Assembly (NCBI RefSeq): GCF_003086295.3
Contig: NC_092043.1
Span: forward strand, 45,412,884 to 45,476,883
Direction: 5' to 3'
DNA length: 64,000 nucleotides
From: Arachis hypogaea
Lineage: Eukaryota; Streptophyta; Magnoliopsida; Fabales; Fabaceae
The notes beneath the pieces were generated by a model. It ran no database searches, was not told where the DNA came from, and saw nothing but the letters and a program-made list of their open reading frames with translations. Of the stretch, positions 47,191-58,151 are shown piece after piece. A program made the translations under genes and the position numbers. Position 1 is the first letter of the stretch. The number at the start of each line of letters is the position of its first letter.

Positions 47191-47869
47191 TCAGAACAGT
47201 TTATTTTTTTGTCAATGATAAAATAAAAGACATTGATGCATGTTAAACTGATATTTACCAAAAAAAAAATATATTTTACTATCAAAAATTAGATATTAAG
47301 CAACAGTTAAAACTCATTTATATTGGGGTGTGAAAAATCTGCATATCAAATTCTACCGGGATTTGATTTTGACCATTAAATTTTTCATAAATTTAATCCA
47401 ATGATTCCAATCACATAATGAATAAAAAATATAAAAAATACTAAAAAAAACAGAAAATACTTGAGTTGACTTTAGACATATCCGTTCTAATTTCTAAGTA
47501 TTATGAGTATTACACTTAAGCAAAGGGAATCTTTGGCAAAAGATTATGAGTAAGTACAACAAAACCAAACCCAAAAATCCTTCCCAAATCCAAGTATAAA
47601 GTACCCTTTTTTCCCAATCTAAATCCAGTCCTAAAATACCTTGTTGCTACGTCCTTCTAACAGGGTAACACTCTCACTTAAATAAAATCCAACTTTTTCC
47701 CTTGTAACTAAACCAAATAAAACAGTAAAACCGCAACTAAAATCATTTCCTCATTACCATCTCCCTCGCAGGCTCGCAGAATCGTAGCTCCAAGGTAATT
47801 AAGTTTCATTATTGTGTAATTAGTCACTTCTTCATTGTTATGAATTGAATCTATTCTCTTCAAATATCA
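47191..47869. other. Intergenic and 5' side of the PTRHD1-like gene
   Basis: It contains the presumed promoter and leader. A short upstream ATG (ATGAATTGA, 47839-47847) encodes only two residues and could slightly damp translation. No clear TATA box was found. Confidence 0.45.
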
Positions 47870-50246
47870 ATGGCTTTCACAATCTCATTCCCTATGTTTC
47901 GTTTCCTCCTCACACCATCAGCTTCTTCAATCTCAACTTCCACGGCTATTAGGGTTCCACATTTACGCGCGCCCACGCTCTCCACTCGCCCCACTCTACT
48001 AAGCTCCAACTCAATGAGTCAACCCCTCGCCGATTCCCAAACCATCGCCAATCAGACCCAATCGCCGTCGGAAAACGCTGAAGTGGTGCTGCAGTACGTG
48101 GTGCTCCGGCGGGACCTGATCGACACGTGGCCGCTTGGTAGTGTGGTGACGCAGGGTTGCCATGCTTCTGTTTCCGCCGTTTGGTCCAACAAAGACGATC
48201 CTTTAACTATCGATTATTGCAGCCCCGAGAAAATCGATTCCATGCACAAGGTAATGCCTTTTCTCTTTTTTATTTTATTTTTTAAATTTAGTGAATGAAA
48301 TGTTTAACCAGCAACATCTAGGCAAGTATGAGAAGATTATGTCATTTGAGTTATAGTTCATTGACGTGTGTTTTTTTACCCCTTATTTTGTTGCTGATTC
48401 ATAATGTTAATTTATCAAATTGCTAAATTTGGTCGAACACTAATGCGCTCCGGCGAAAGTAAAGAGGACAGGTCTATCTGGATCCTAAACTCTAAATTCT
48501 AATCCTTAAACTCTAAATCTAAATCATTGACATAAAATATAAACAATAGATAGCTAGGATTTGTTTAATTAACAAGGAGTGCACCATTCCTTACTAATCC
48601 TTACTTAGTGAGGAGCATTTAAGGAAGCGCTTGTTATTGTTGGTTACATAATTCCCATTTTGAAATTTAAAATTAAAGCAGCATTGTTGGGATGTTACAT
48701 ATTGTGAGCTTTGTATTTGTGTTTTTGATGAACTTGGACAATGTGGAGTTCCAAATATTGGTGGGGTTATTATTGCTTATAGAAAGGTGTTTTGCAAGGT
48801 TGACATGCTTGTGTTTGATGAATAGAAAGTTTTCAAAATTCCAGGTCAGTTTTTCCCCCAGTGAGATGCCTATAAGCCAATGAGAGATTGGTTACTGTAC
48901 TCAATGGCGGATACTTGGTTGTGGAAAATTAAAAAAGGACAATTGTAAAGTAGGAAAGTGAGGCACTAATCTCTTAGTTTCCAAATCTGTGAATTACACC
49001 TCATATATACATATGTTGCCATTGTTAGCACATAATGGTAGCTAAAAGAAGATGCAGTAAATGCTGAAAATACAAGATTTCTTATCCTTGCTGACTATTG
49101 AGAATCGCATTGCTACATGATGATTGAGGGTATTGAAGTAGCTAAGAGTGTGCTGACAACTTCCTAAATAACAAAATTTTTGTTAGATGCTATTGCAGGC
49201 TCTTATGATGAGGAAATATGATATGTAATATAATCTAATAGAAGGCACTGTTTTATAACTTGGTGTTTGATACACTTTATTATCTTAGGTCCATAAATGT
49301 GAGGGTACGTTGTTTGTCTATCCAACAGCGTTGCGCAACTCTCATAAAACTCCCATTTTCTCCTTGGACAACACTCTTCTTTGTCCCCCGTAATGTCTAT
49401 GCCGTCTACACTGTCCTTTGTCGTCACCACGAGCCACCAACCACCACGATCTCCACTGTTCTCCCACCCTCATCCAAGTGCTACCACATGCTGTCCACAA
49501 CTACGGCCACCTTCCTCTGCTTTCTTTTCTGGTTCCTCCTTCCTGTCCTCCGAAACATCCGTGAGAAGGTTATTGTGAACTTGTGGTCAGAGTCTTTGCA
49601 ACAGCTTTGATTTCGACCAAATTTCTATAAAAAAAGGAAAGGAATTGAGTTTGGTTATAATGTAAATCCACGGATTTACAAAATCAATTCAATTATTTTT
49701 TCAATCCATTTTAAACAAAGAATTTGATTTTGAAATCAAACCAATTCCAATTCCATTGTGTTCCAAACACTCACTTAGTGTGACTGCAAAGTTGAAAGGA
49801 GAAATATGACAAGAAACATCACACAAGTGTTAATTCGCAAAGCAAATCCTCTATTCTATTGTATTTTGTATACTTCATCTGTCAATATGGTATGTTCAGG
49901 ACTGAGGAGTCAGTTAATGTAGCATATATATTGTGCTTCATGATTTGTTATTTGATACTAGCTAGCTTCATTGTATTAGAGTTATCTACTTATCTATAAA
50001 GTTGCATCTATATGGATATCATTCATATTAAGTTAATCTGGCTACTGAACATCAATTGTGTAGGTCACACTTGAAGTAAAGGGAGAAGCGCAGATTAAGA
50101 ACTTGTCTGAGAAGCTCACATCTGGTGGAATCATTCACAAAATGTGGATTGAACAACCTGAAAACATACCTACATGCCTTGCCACAAAACCATACCCTAA
50201 ATCAGTTGTATCTTCATATTTTAAGAAGTTAAAGCTCTGTAAGTGA
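47870..50246 (+). CDS. PTRHD1-type peptidyl-tRNA hydrolase (PTH2 family)
   Basis: Exons 47870-48250 and 50064-50246 with a 1813-base GT-AG intron encode 187 residues. The first ~70 residues are rich in Ser, Thr, Ala and Arg with few acids, like a plastid or mitochondrial targeting peptide; Met49 is a possible cytosolic start. The conserved part starts at VVLQYVVLRRDLIDTWPLGS (about 72-91), then VTQGCHASVSAVW, SPEKIDSMHK, VTLEVKGEAQIKNLSEKL, WIEQPENIPTCLATKPYP and KKLKLCK at the C-terminus. This is the plant form of human PTRHD1. PTH2 enzymes cleave peptidyl-tRNA released from stalled ribosomes, though activity of the PTRHD1 branch is less well established. Reading past the first donor site gives a short retained-intron product only. 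Confidence 0.92.
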
Positions 50247-51796
50247 TTTCATGTTTGAATATAACCGTTTGTATTTTCTCATTTGGGATTTTGATGGAAA
50301 AAGAGAACGATGTTTTGGTTTTGGTATACTTATTTGGTAATGGTAGAAAGATAAAAAAAAATGCACTCAATATTTTCAACAAAATAATGCCAGATGAACA
50401 ACTATTCTTGTACCATCATTATACAACCATGGTATTGAAAGTTTTTATATTTAAGCTTTCTAACTCTTAAATATTGCTTGCAAAATGTGTGGAAAGTCCA
50501 GAGTGGTTTTGATATGATGAATGTGGGTAAATATTGCATGGTTAAATTTGATAAGAAAGCAGATAGTTAATAGAGATGGCCAGCACACTTAGGTAGTGTT
50601 TGTTCCCAAAGACTGCGACTGAAAACTAAGATTCGGTATTGCGTTTGGTGGTCAGAAATTAGAACTAAAATTTCAGTCCTAAAATTCAAAATTCTAGTCC
50701 TTTCAATACTTCTAAAAAAATGAGGACATAGGATATTGAAATTTTATTGACAGAAATTAAAATTTTAATATTTTTTTAAAATATTTTTATTTAATTTTTT
50801 AAATTTTAATTTTACATATTTATTTTAAATTTAACATAATAGTGAGACATAAATTTTTTAATATATTTTATACTAAATATAATATAAAAACTTAATTTAA
50901 TCTGTATCTTTTAGTTTCTGTCACCCTTCCAAACACAATAATGTGGGATACTACAAGTTTTGCACGAATCTAAACTTGTTGCATGATGGGCAAGTTTAGA
51001 TCCAACTCCACACAAATATTTTGCAAACTTGTGGCAACCCACTTTTTCTGTGATTATTATTGGTTTCCCTTACACGATAGTCTTGAGAGTACACGAATGA
51101 AAGTATGCAAGATAAGGTTGAAGAAATCCCCACTCGCATCTCATTTCGTCTTTTCTCGTTGAATAATTCGATTCAAATATCTAAACGTCATTTCATCAAT
51201 CATTTGGTGTGTGATTGAGTGGCTAGGGAAATAATATACGGAAATGGGTACATGAAGAAATCAAAGAACAAAGATGGTTGAAGATGTTTGTATGAGAGTG
51301 TATTTGATAGAAAGTTATAAGAGAGGCAGAGAAAAATTGGCAAATTCGTCACTCACCCACCACCACTCCGGTAGTTTCTTTAAGCTTCACTCATTTAGTT
51401 TGTTCTCATACTTTACAATCGAATTTCTGTCATTTAGCTCAATTCTCAACACAAATAGAAAACCCTAATATGATTTTTTTTTAATTATTATAATACTACT
51501 TAAACTGTTCTCTTTAAATCGTAAATTGCCGAGCATGTTTATTAACAAAAAGATGAATATAATCAAGTTACCCGGGGCATGTTTATGCAATGATCAACAT
51601 TTAAATTCAGTGTACCTTTTGTTTTTACTAATATTTTTTAACTGTAGTTCTGTAAAGAGTCCATCAGTTTGAAACACTGATTCCTTAAACGGATAACATA
51701 GAAAGGGGATTAATTACAACTACATGAAAATCAAAGGGTTAAAAGAAAAAGAAAAAGAAAAAACTTGTATATATATGATAGCAGAATTAGTTAATA
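50247..51796. other. Intergenic with a MITE-like repeat
   Basis: 50592-50940 begins GGTAGTGTTTGTTCCC after TTA and ends with CCAAACACAATA, so it may be a MITE related to the 35501 family, but the end repeats are weak. The open frame at 51274-51468 has no recognisable domain. Confidence 0.45.
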
Positions 51797-51997
51797 CTAC
51801 TGAAGAACAAGGCGTCTGGTACAGAGAGTACAATAATACCTTGTCTTAGTCTTAAGATAAAAAGGCACAAAACAAAACCTCCACTGGCTTTCAACGTCCA
51901 TAGCTTGAATCATCCCTCCACAGTAAGGGCATGACCCTGCTGCCGGGTGCCTTGACACCACTCTCTCATCTTCATCGCACACAAACACTATACACAT
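51797..51997 (-). CDS. Small conserved-looking protein with two CxxC pairs (zinc-ribbon-like)
   Basis: The frame gives 66 residues from MCIVFVCDEDE. CPYCGG at residues 23-28 and CTLC at 56-59 form two Cys pairs about 30 residues apart, as in zinc ribbons, with SQWRFCFVPFYLKTK between them. I recall very similar small plant proteins of unknown function. An ATG seven codons upstream, at 52016-52018, would add MREREREM-type residues translated from a CT microsatellite (51998-52014); the inner Met is preferred because it starts the conserved part. The leader's GA/CT repeat is common in plant 5' untranslated regions. TGACGTAAG about 90 bases upstream is a possible bZIP site. Confidence 0.75.
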   Translation of the reverse strand: MCIVFVCDEDERVVSRHPAAGSCPYCGGMIQAMDVESQWRFCFVPFYLKTKTRYYCTLCTRRLVLQ

Positions 51998-52159
51998 CTC
52001 TCTCTCTCTCTCTCTCAACTCTAAACCAAAACTTCAACTATAGTTGTTCTCTTCTTTTTCATTTCATTTCATTTTCTTCACCGCCACACTTACGTCACCA
52101 TCCCTCATAAATAAAGCTGGGTTAATTATTTATTTAATATTTTCTCTAATGTCAATATC

Positions 52160-52292
52160 TTTTTTTTTTCAATCTTTATTTTTATTATTTAGCTGAGATC
52201 CATTAAAGGATTGTCAGTGCACAAGATAGGATTTAAACTCTCAGACACTTGTTTAAATAAACAAGTGAGGTGACCACTCAACTAATTCAAAT
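52160..52292 (-). repeat. tRNA-derived SINE copy
   Basis: T-run at 52160-52169 as the tail. The minus-strand head has TTAGTTGAGTGGTCACC (A-box) and GAGTTTAAATCC (B-box). The body is shorter than in the copy at 21825. Confidence 0.6.
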
Positions 52293-52299
52293 TATTTTT

Positions 52300-54120
52300 T
52301 TTACTATTTATTTTTATCTTATCTTGCTACCAAAGCCACGAAAAAAAATTGCCCTTAGTCACAATAAATGAATTAATACATTCCAAAACAGGCTAAAAAA
52401 TATGAATCTAATTTTTTTTTTTTGGTATTTAATATGAATCTAAATTTGATATGATGTCTCAAAATAAAATGTGATCTAAGAATATGGGTTTTAGACTTTT
52501 TGTAGATGTTTAGTTTATTTATTTTTTCTCTTTTGCTTCTTGTAATATTTGAGAAATCGTTTTGTCATATGTAAAAAGCAGACTAACCTAGACACAGGAT
52601 AATGATTAACCTTAGAACTCATACCAGCATAAAAATAATTCAATTGAAAAATATCTAATTTTCTTAAACTTCTTTCTCATTTATTTTTTTATTTAATTTA
52701 CACTAAGCACGAAATGCCTTTTAATTATATTGTTAAGAATTTTGTTTAACAATGTCTATTTAAAAAAAAAAAAACATTTCATGTTGTATTAGTTAATATT
52801 TTCCAATTCAATTTTTTCTAGCAGTTTCTATTAACATGTATAACTGTTTATAATTTACTACATCCAAAAAAAAAATTTAATAAGTCGTAAAGGAGAATAA
52901 ACATGCTACTTTGCTGTTGCTATTTGCTAGTGCGGCTACTTGCTTTTTCAAGGAAACTTTTAAATCTAAATGCAATTGCACTTCCAACTTCCAAGTATTC
53001 ACTTAGAATTTCTTAGGTGGTAAGGAAATAAGGATTTAATTTAGCGAAAATGGCGAATTAAAATTTGTATTGTAGTGCGAAATGTGCTATGGTCGAGGAA
53101 ATGCGTAATGAGAATCAATTCCCTATATTTTTCTTTTTCTAATGCGTTTTGTATTTTAGTTTTATAGATTTTTAGATGAAGATGGAATGAGATGCCGTTT
53201 TTGATAAATTCCGAATTCTTTTATTTAGTGATTATAAAAAGGTTGGAGAATTAACTTTTTTGAGTTAATAATTAAGTAATATTTCCTTTTATTTTAATTT
53301 CTCTTTCTCTTTTTTTTTTTAATTTTTGCTCATTCACTGTTTTATGATTAATTGTTAGCTAAAAGAAGTTAGTTTTCTAACAAAATTATATATATAAACG
53401 CACTAATTTGGTGGCAAGGAACACCCACATCACAACAAGATGCAAGAATAAAAAATAAATAAATAAATAAACGAATTAAAAGGAGAAAAATAGGCAAAAG
53501 AAGAAAAGATAAGAGTCAAAATGACTGAATCTATAGACGCTATAATAGAGACACAATAGTTTTTCTCTTTTAAATTTGAACTGGTGAATGATTTTGGTAA
53601 TAATAATATACATGAGGTCGTCTTAAATTTTAACTATATTATATGGATTAATTATTTTCTTGAAAAAAAAATATATAAAATAATGCTTAAATATACACAA
53701 ATATATAATAATTAATTTAATAACTAATTTGTGTTATTTACGAAGTATTTTTACCTAAGTAATTCTTTTTGAGACTAATGGGTTTTAAATAATTCTTCTG
53801 CGCAAATATATTCTTTGTCACTTTACGCTCTTTTTTTATGGGCCTGCCTCAAGTTTATAAAAAGAATATGCATCTCTTCGGATTCAAAAATGAAATAGAA
53901 ATAAAAAAGATTTTATAATAAATGAAAAACTACGAATTTTTTGTTTTATTTTCGACGAAATAATAATAATAATTATTGAAATGTTTATATCTTTTGTTAA
54001 GCTCTTTCTATATATACGAATTCTTCTTATTCATTTGAATATATGAATATAAATATATATTCAAGTGAATAAATAATTTAAACCATTCGAGCTAAAATTG
54101 ATTATTGTTCCTATACAGTT
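52300..54120. other. Intergenic, no gene seen
   Basis: A/T-rich, with simple AATA runs at about 53450-53470. No gene recognised. Confidence 0.5.
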
Positions 54121-54178
54121 CGAACTATTTATGGCGTATTATAGTTGATGGTTATTTAGAAATCTCATCGCTATTCCA

Positions 54179-54212
54179 GAACCGTACATGAGATTTTCGC
54201 CTCATACGGCTC
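54179..54212 (-). other. Group II intron domain V-like hairpin (organelle DNA fragment)
   Basis: On the minus strand these 34 bases begin GAGCCGTATGAGG, have the GCGAAAAT loop region and end CTCATGTACGGTTC. This matches the size, stem, AGC triad and loop of domain V of plastid group II introns. The flanks, at least 54100-54250, are likely part of the same organelle-derived insert (nuclear plastid DNA). Which intron it came from was not determined. Confidence 0.7.
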
Positions 54213-54889
54213 CTCGCGAATAAAACAATTACAAAAATGGATTTAACCAATACCAATAAAAAAATATACCGTATATACATATATTTAATGAATAATTGAA
54301 TCACGAAGTTTTTTTATTTTAATATTTCATAGAATTGATTGATCAATTGGAAATTAGTATAGGTACTCAATCATGTAAACCATCACGGACTCTAAATAAT
54401 ACCCTTATCCTATTCTTAGTGTTGATTAGGCCCAACCCAAAAGTTAAGTTGGCAATAAACTAATTTTTGAACATCCTTAACACCAAAAGAAAAAGAACAT
54501 TCTAAGTCCCAGACAAAAATCACAAAGAATATTCTAATTCAAGCTAGATTGAAAACGCACGCAAGCCTTAGTTCAGTGTTTATCACTCTTATTTTGATAA
54601 TCTCACTTTTTTTTTTTTATACAAATTCATACAAAATACAATAAAAAAAATTAATGTGAGAAATGGCATAATAAAAGTAAGAGGGGTATTGTCATTTCCT
54701 TTCAATTTATACCGTACCTTTTTAATATATTTAATATAATCATACAATAATCGTTTATGAGTTAATCTAATTCTTTTGGATAAATATCTTATCCAATGTT
54801 GACTTTTTTTTTTTCCAAGAAACAAAACGGATCTTGATCATCCTGAAATTTTAATTAGATTTTTATTCATCTATAAAATTGTACAAATT
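54213..54889. other. Intergenic, no gene seen
   Basis: It may contain more of the organelle-derived insert. The 78-residue minus-strand frame at 54589-54825, rich in Lys and Ile, has no domain I recognise. Confidence 0.4.
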
Positions 54890-55970
54890 AATCCTTATTC
54901 TCAATTAATAACGTATTCAATAAAATCTAATGTATCATGTCACAATGTTAGGTGTCAATATCAATTTGTTAAAAGACTAAAAATTTTTTCGCCAAAATTA
55001 AAACGTCGTCACGTAGGCTTAACTACCCTTCTCAAGTTCACACAATCACACTAGTCTCTAAAAGAGACCAGAGAAAAGAGAACTAATTCACCTCCTATGT
55101 CTAAGCTCGTGCTTTTGAGTTCGTCTCTACCTATTTAGTTCTTCTGTCTGCAACTGCATCGTTTGTCACTTGCATCTTCTTTCTCGGCTGTTTTGCCCAC
55201 ACTTTTGAGTCTGCTTCTCTTTAGCCGTCCTGTTTCTGATTTGTTCTTTTTTCTATTTTCTCTAATTAGTTCTTTTAGTTAATTTTTACTAATGTGTTTG
55301 TGCAGATAAAAGATTTTAAGTTTTTGGTGTTAATAGCTTCGAAAGTAAGAACAAATATAATAGGCAAATAGTTAGAGATTTAGAATTATAGTAATTTGTC
55401 TTATGGTTCAAGGTGTGAAAACTGGAATTATGTCTTTGTTGAGTAAGAAAAGGAGAGATGAAATTAATGAACAGAAGCAGTTTCAGGAAAGAGGTAGTTG
55501 TTAGCAATAGCGGCGCGAAAGACGGTACGGACGCCGAGGATCTTGGTGACACCGGAAAAATTTGGGGTGAGCACGAGAGGGAGAAAAAGATTAGGAAAAG
55601 AGAACCACGGTGGTTGTGGCTGCTAGTGGCGAAATAGAGGGAGAAGATAGTAGTTTCAAAAATGACGCGATGGAGGAAGAAAAAAAGAAAAGGAGGAAGA
55701 AGAAGAAGAAAAGAGAGGTGGTTCGACGATGGTAGTGCCACAGTGATGGTCGTGAAGGTAAAGCTCGATGACGATGGTGATTGGTTGAAGAGAAAGCAGA
55801 AGAGGAAGAAAAGGGGGAAGAAGAGGAGAAGAGAATAATAGGAGAGGTTTTTTTTGCTATGAGAGAGTTTTTAGTCCCTCTAACAAATTTGTATTAACAT
55901 CTAACACTGTGACATGATACATCAAATCTTACTAACAAATTGATATTAACATCTAACACTGTGATATAAT
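54890..55970. mobile_element. Terminal-inverted-repeat element, no transposase
   Basis: ATGTATCATGTCACAATGTT (about 54929) recurs inverted as AACACTGTGACATGATACAT (55902), within inverted ends of about 70 bases. The right end repeats part of itself (AACATCTAACACTGTGA at 55893 and 55948). The centre has a pyrimidine-rich half and a purine-rich half (AAGAGGAAGAAAAGGGGGAA). Borders and duplication are uncertain. Confidence 0.5.
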
Positions 55971-56042
55971 TGTTTTGTCGATTTTTAGCAAATCGATGGT
56001 AGTTCGATATCTAGTGGTCTATAAGTGAAACCTACTCCTCTT

Positions 56043-56870
56043 TGCAGGTACTAGTTTTCTAAAAGTGCATCAAAGTGTCTTCGGTTAGATGAGAATTGGG
56101 AATAAAGATAAATTAAAATTTATAAATTAAGGAAAGAAATGAAAAAGTAAAGTTTCCGAAAAGGAAACATACTGAAAATAGAAAGGTTTGCGTTGAAATT
56201 GAAAGAAAGCAGTAAAATGCCTTCGACTGGATCAAAGGGCTTTGACATGAAAATCTAAAATGCGGGAATGTAAATTGGACAATGAAAATAAAGAATACTT
56301 GAAAGATAAATTTACTTGAAAAATAAAGTTTATAAAAAGATAAATTGAAAGAATGAAAAGATGGAAGGAACTCTACAGAAAAGTTACTCAATTGCACACT
56401 CAGGAATTTCCTGGAATGTGAGTGTGCTCGAGTGTTTTTCTGAGTTAAAGTTCCAACCCTTATTCTCTAAGACTTCCTAGTATTTATAATCTACTTTTGG
56501 TAATTAATAATTAATTATAATTAATTACAAAATCACAGCCTTGAATGCATACTCCTTGATAACCGTTCCCGCTTTTTGGCTATAAACGTTTCCGATGATT
56601 TCCTCGCGTAATGGGAGCCTTTGACTTCTCCACTATCATAACTGCTCGATCCACTTATTCGAATGTCTTGTTCGATTGCCTGTCTCGAATATCTTGTTCG
56701 ATTGGACTTGTTCGATTTAAAAAAGGACTTTGAAATCGAATCTGTGTCGAATACTTCTATCTAATACTTGCACGTGTATTTTTTCAAAAAAAACTGCTAA
56801 AATCTTTGACTTTTTACTACTTTAAACCAACCTGTCTTTGTTTGAAAATATTTTTCGATTAACAATAACA
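56043..56870 (-). repeat. LTR of the same family as 6809-7515, isolated
   Basis: It starts TGCAGGTACTAGTTTTC and ends AACAATAACA (minus start TGTTATTGTT). Like the LTRs at 6809 and 12515 it contains ACTAGTTTT...GTGCATCAAA, GGAATGTAAATTG, GCCTTCGAC and TGATAACCGTT in the same order. No internal sequence was recognised on either side, so it is a solo LTR or fragment. No 5-bp duplication was found. Confidence 0.6.
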
Positions 56871-57349
56871 CATCAAACTTCACTGGACACATCAACTGGG
56901 AGCTTAGTTAAGATTTTAAAAAGATTAAAATATGCTTTGTGCCTTTGTATATCGAAAAAAAGTTAAAGGCTGGATAAATATATTTTACAAAAACATTAAA
57001 TTAAATTAAATTAAATTACAAAATATAATCTCAAATTCTAGATTAAATATTTTAAAATTTTATTCTTATTTTTCTTCTATACCTATATCCATGGTTATGA
57101 AAATCGAAAAAAAACCACTTTTGTATAATCAAATTAGTTGAAAATCAACCATCATATTAATTCAACTTAAATTTAGGTATATTGTTGAAAATAAAAAAAT
57201 ATTTAATAATAAATAAATCAATCAAATCAGATCTATTTTTAAAACAATTAATCGATTTAAATATATTATTTTATCTATATCAATTAAACGTCGATTAAAT
57301 CTTTGAATGATTAATATTTAATGTCTTGCACAGGAACCAATTATAAAAT

Positions 57350-57914
57350 GGGAGCCACACGGATAAAGATGATTAAAACGTTTTTTTTAAAGATGTTTTT
57401 CAGTAATTAAAATTTAACATATATAATCGATTAAATCATGTTATTTTTTGTCAAAATTAGGTTAAACAAATTGATTTAACCAAAAAAATAATGAATCAAA
57501 TCTTGAACTAATTTAAATTAATATTATTTTTTATAAAAAATTACTACAATAATACTCTTATTAGAGAGAATAATTAAATTACTTTTATATATATATATTT
57601 TAAAAATTCTAAGTCCTAATCCTACAATAGAAAAATAAAACACTAAAATTTAAGATTATCAAAATTAATATATATATAATAGAAATATTTTAGTCATTTT
57701 TTATAATAGGGTATTGTAATCATTTTTTATAAAAAAAATAATATTAATTTAGACCAATTCAAAATTTGATTCATTATTTTTCAGTCAGATCAATTTACCT
57801 AGTTTAATTTTGACAAAAATAACACAATTTAATTGATTATATGTATTAAATTTTAATTATTAAAAAACATATTTATAAAAAGACGATTTTATCGTCATTA
57901 TCTAAGTGACTCCC
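57350..57914. mobile_element. Mutator-like MITE with perfect 9-bp duplication
   Basis: The ends are GGGAGCCACACGGATAAAG and, reversed, GGGAGTCACTTAGATAATG. TTATAAAAT lies on both sides (57341-57349 and 57915-57923). The arms are inverted copies through most of the length, and the family has a second copy at 14754-15170. Confidence 0.88.
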
Positions 57915-58151
57915 TTATAAAATATAGTAATATTATAAATAGTTAAATATGTGGAATTAGATAATCTAATTGTAATTTACTATTTTATTTAAATATTAAA
58001 AATTTAAATTTTATTTTATATATGTAACAACTCATTAATACACATCTTTAGTATGTTAAATTAGAGAATATAATGAGGAAAAAAAAAAGTGGAATTAGAT
58101 ACAAAGAACTTAACAAAAGCAACAAAAACATCTCTCAACGGGGCCACTACG

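Noticed and set aside
49260..49610. Frame of 116 residues in the PTRHD1-like intron
   Set aside because: It lies within the 1813-base intron and shows no domain; probably a repeat remnant.
55316..55741. Minus-strand frame of 141 residues, Phe/Leu/Ser-rich
   Set aside because: It is the complement of a purine-rich tract inside an inverted-repeat element; low complexity and no motif.
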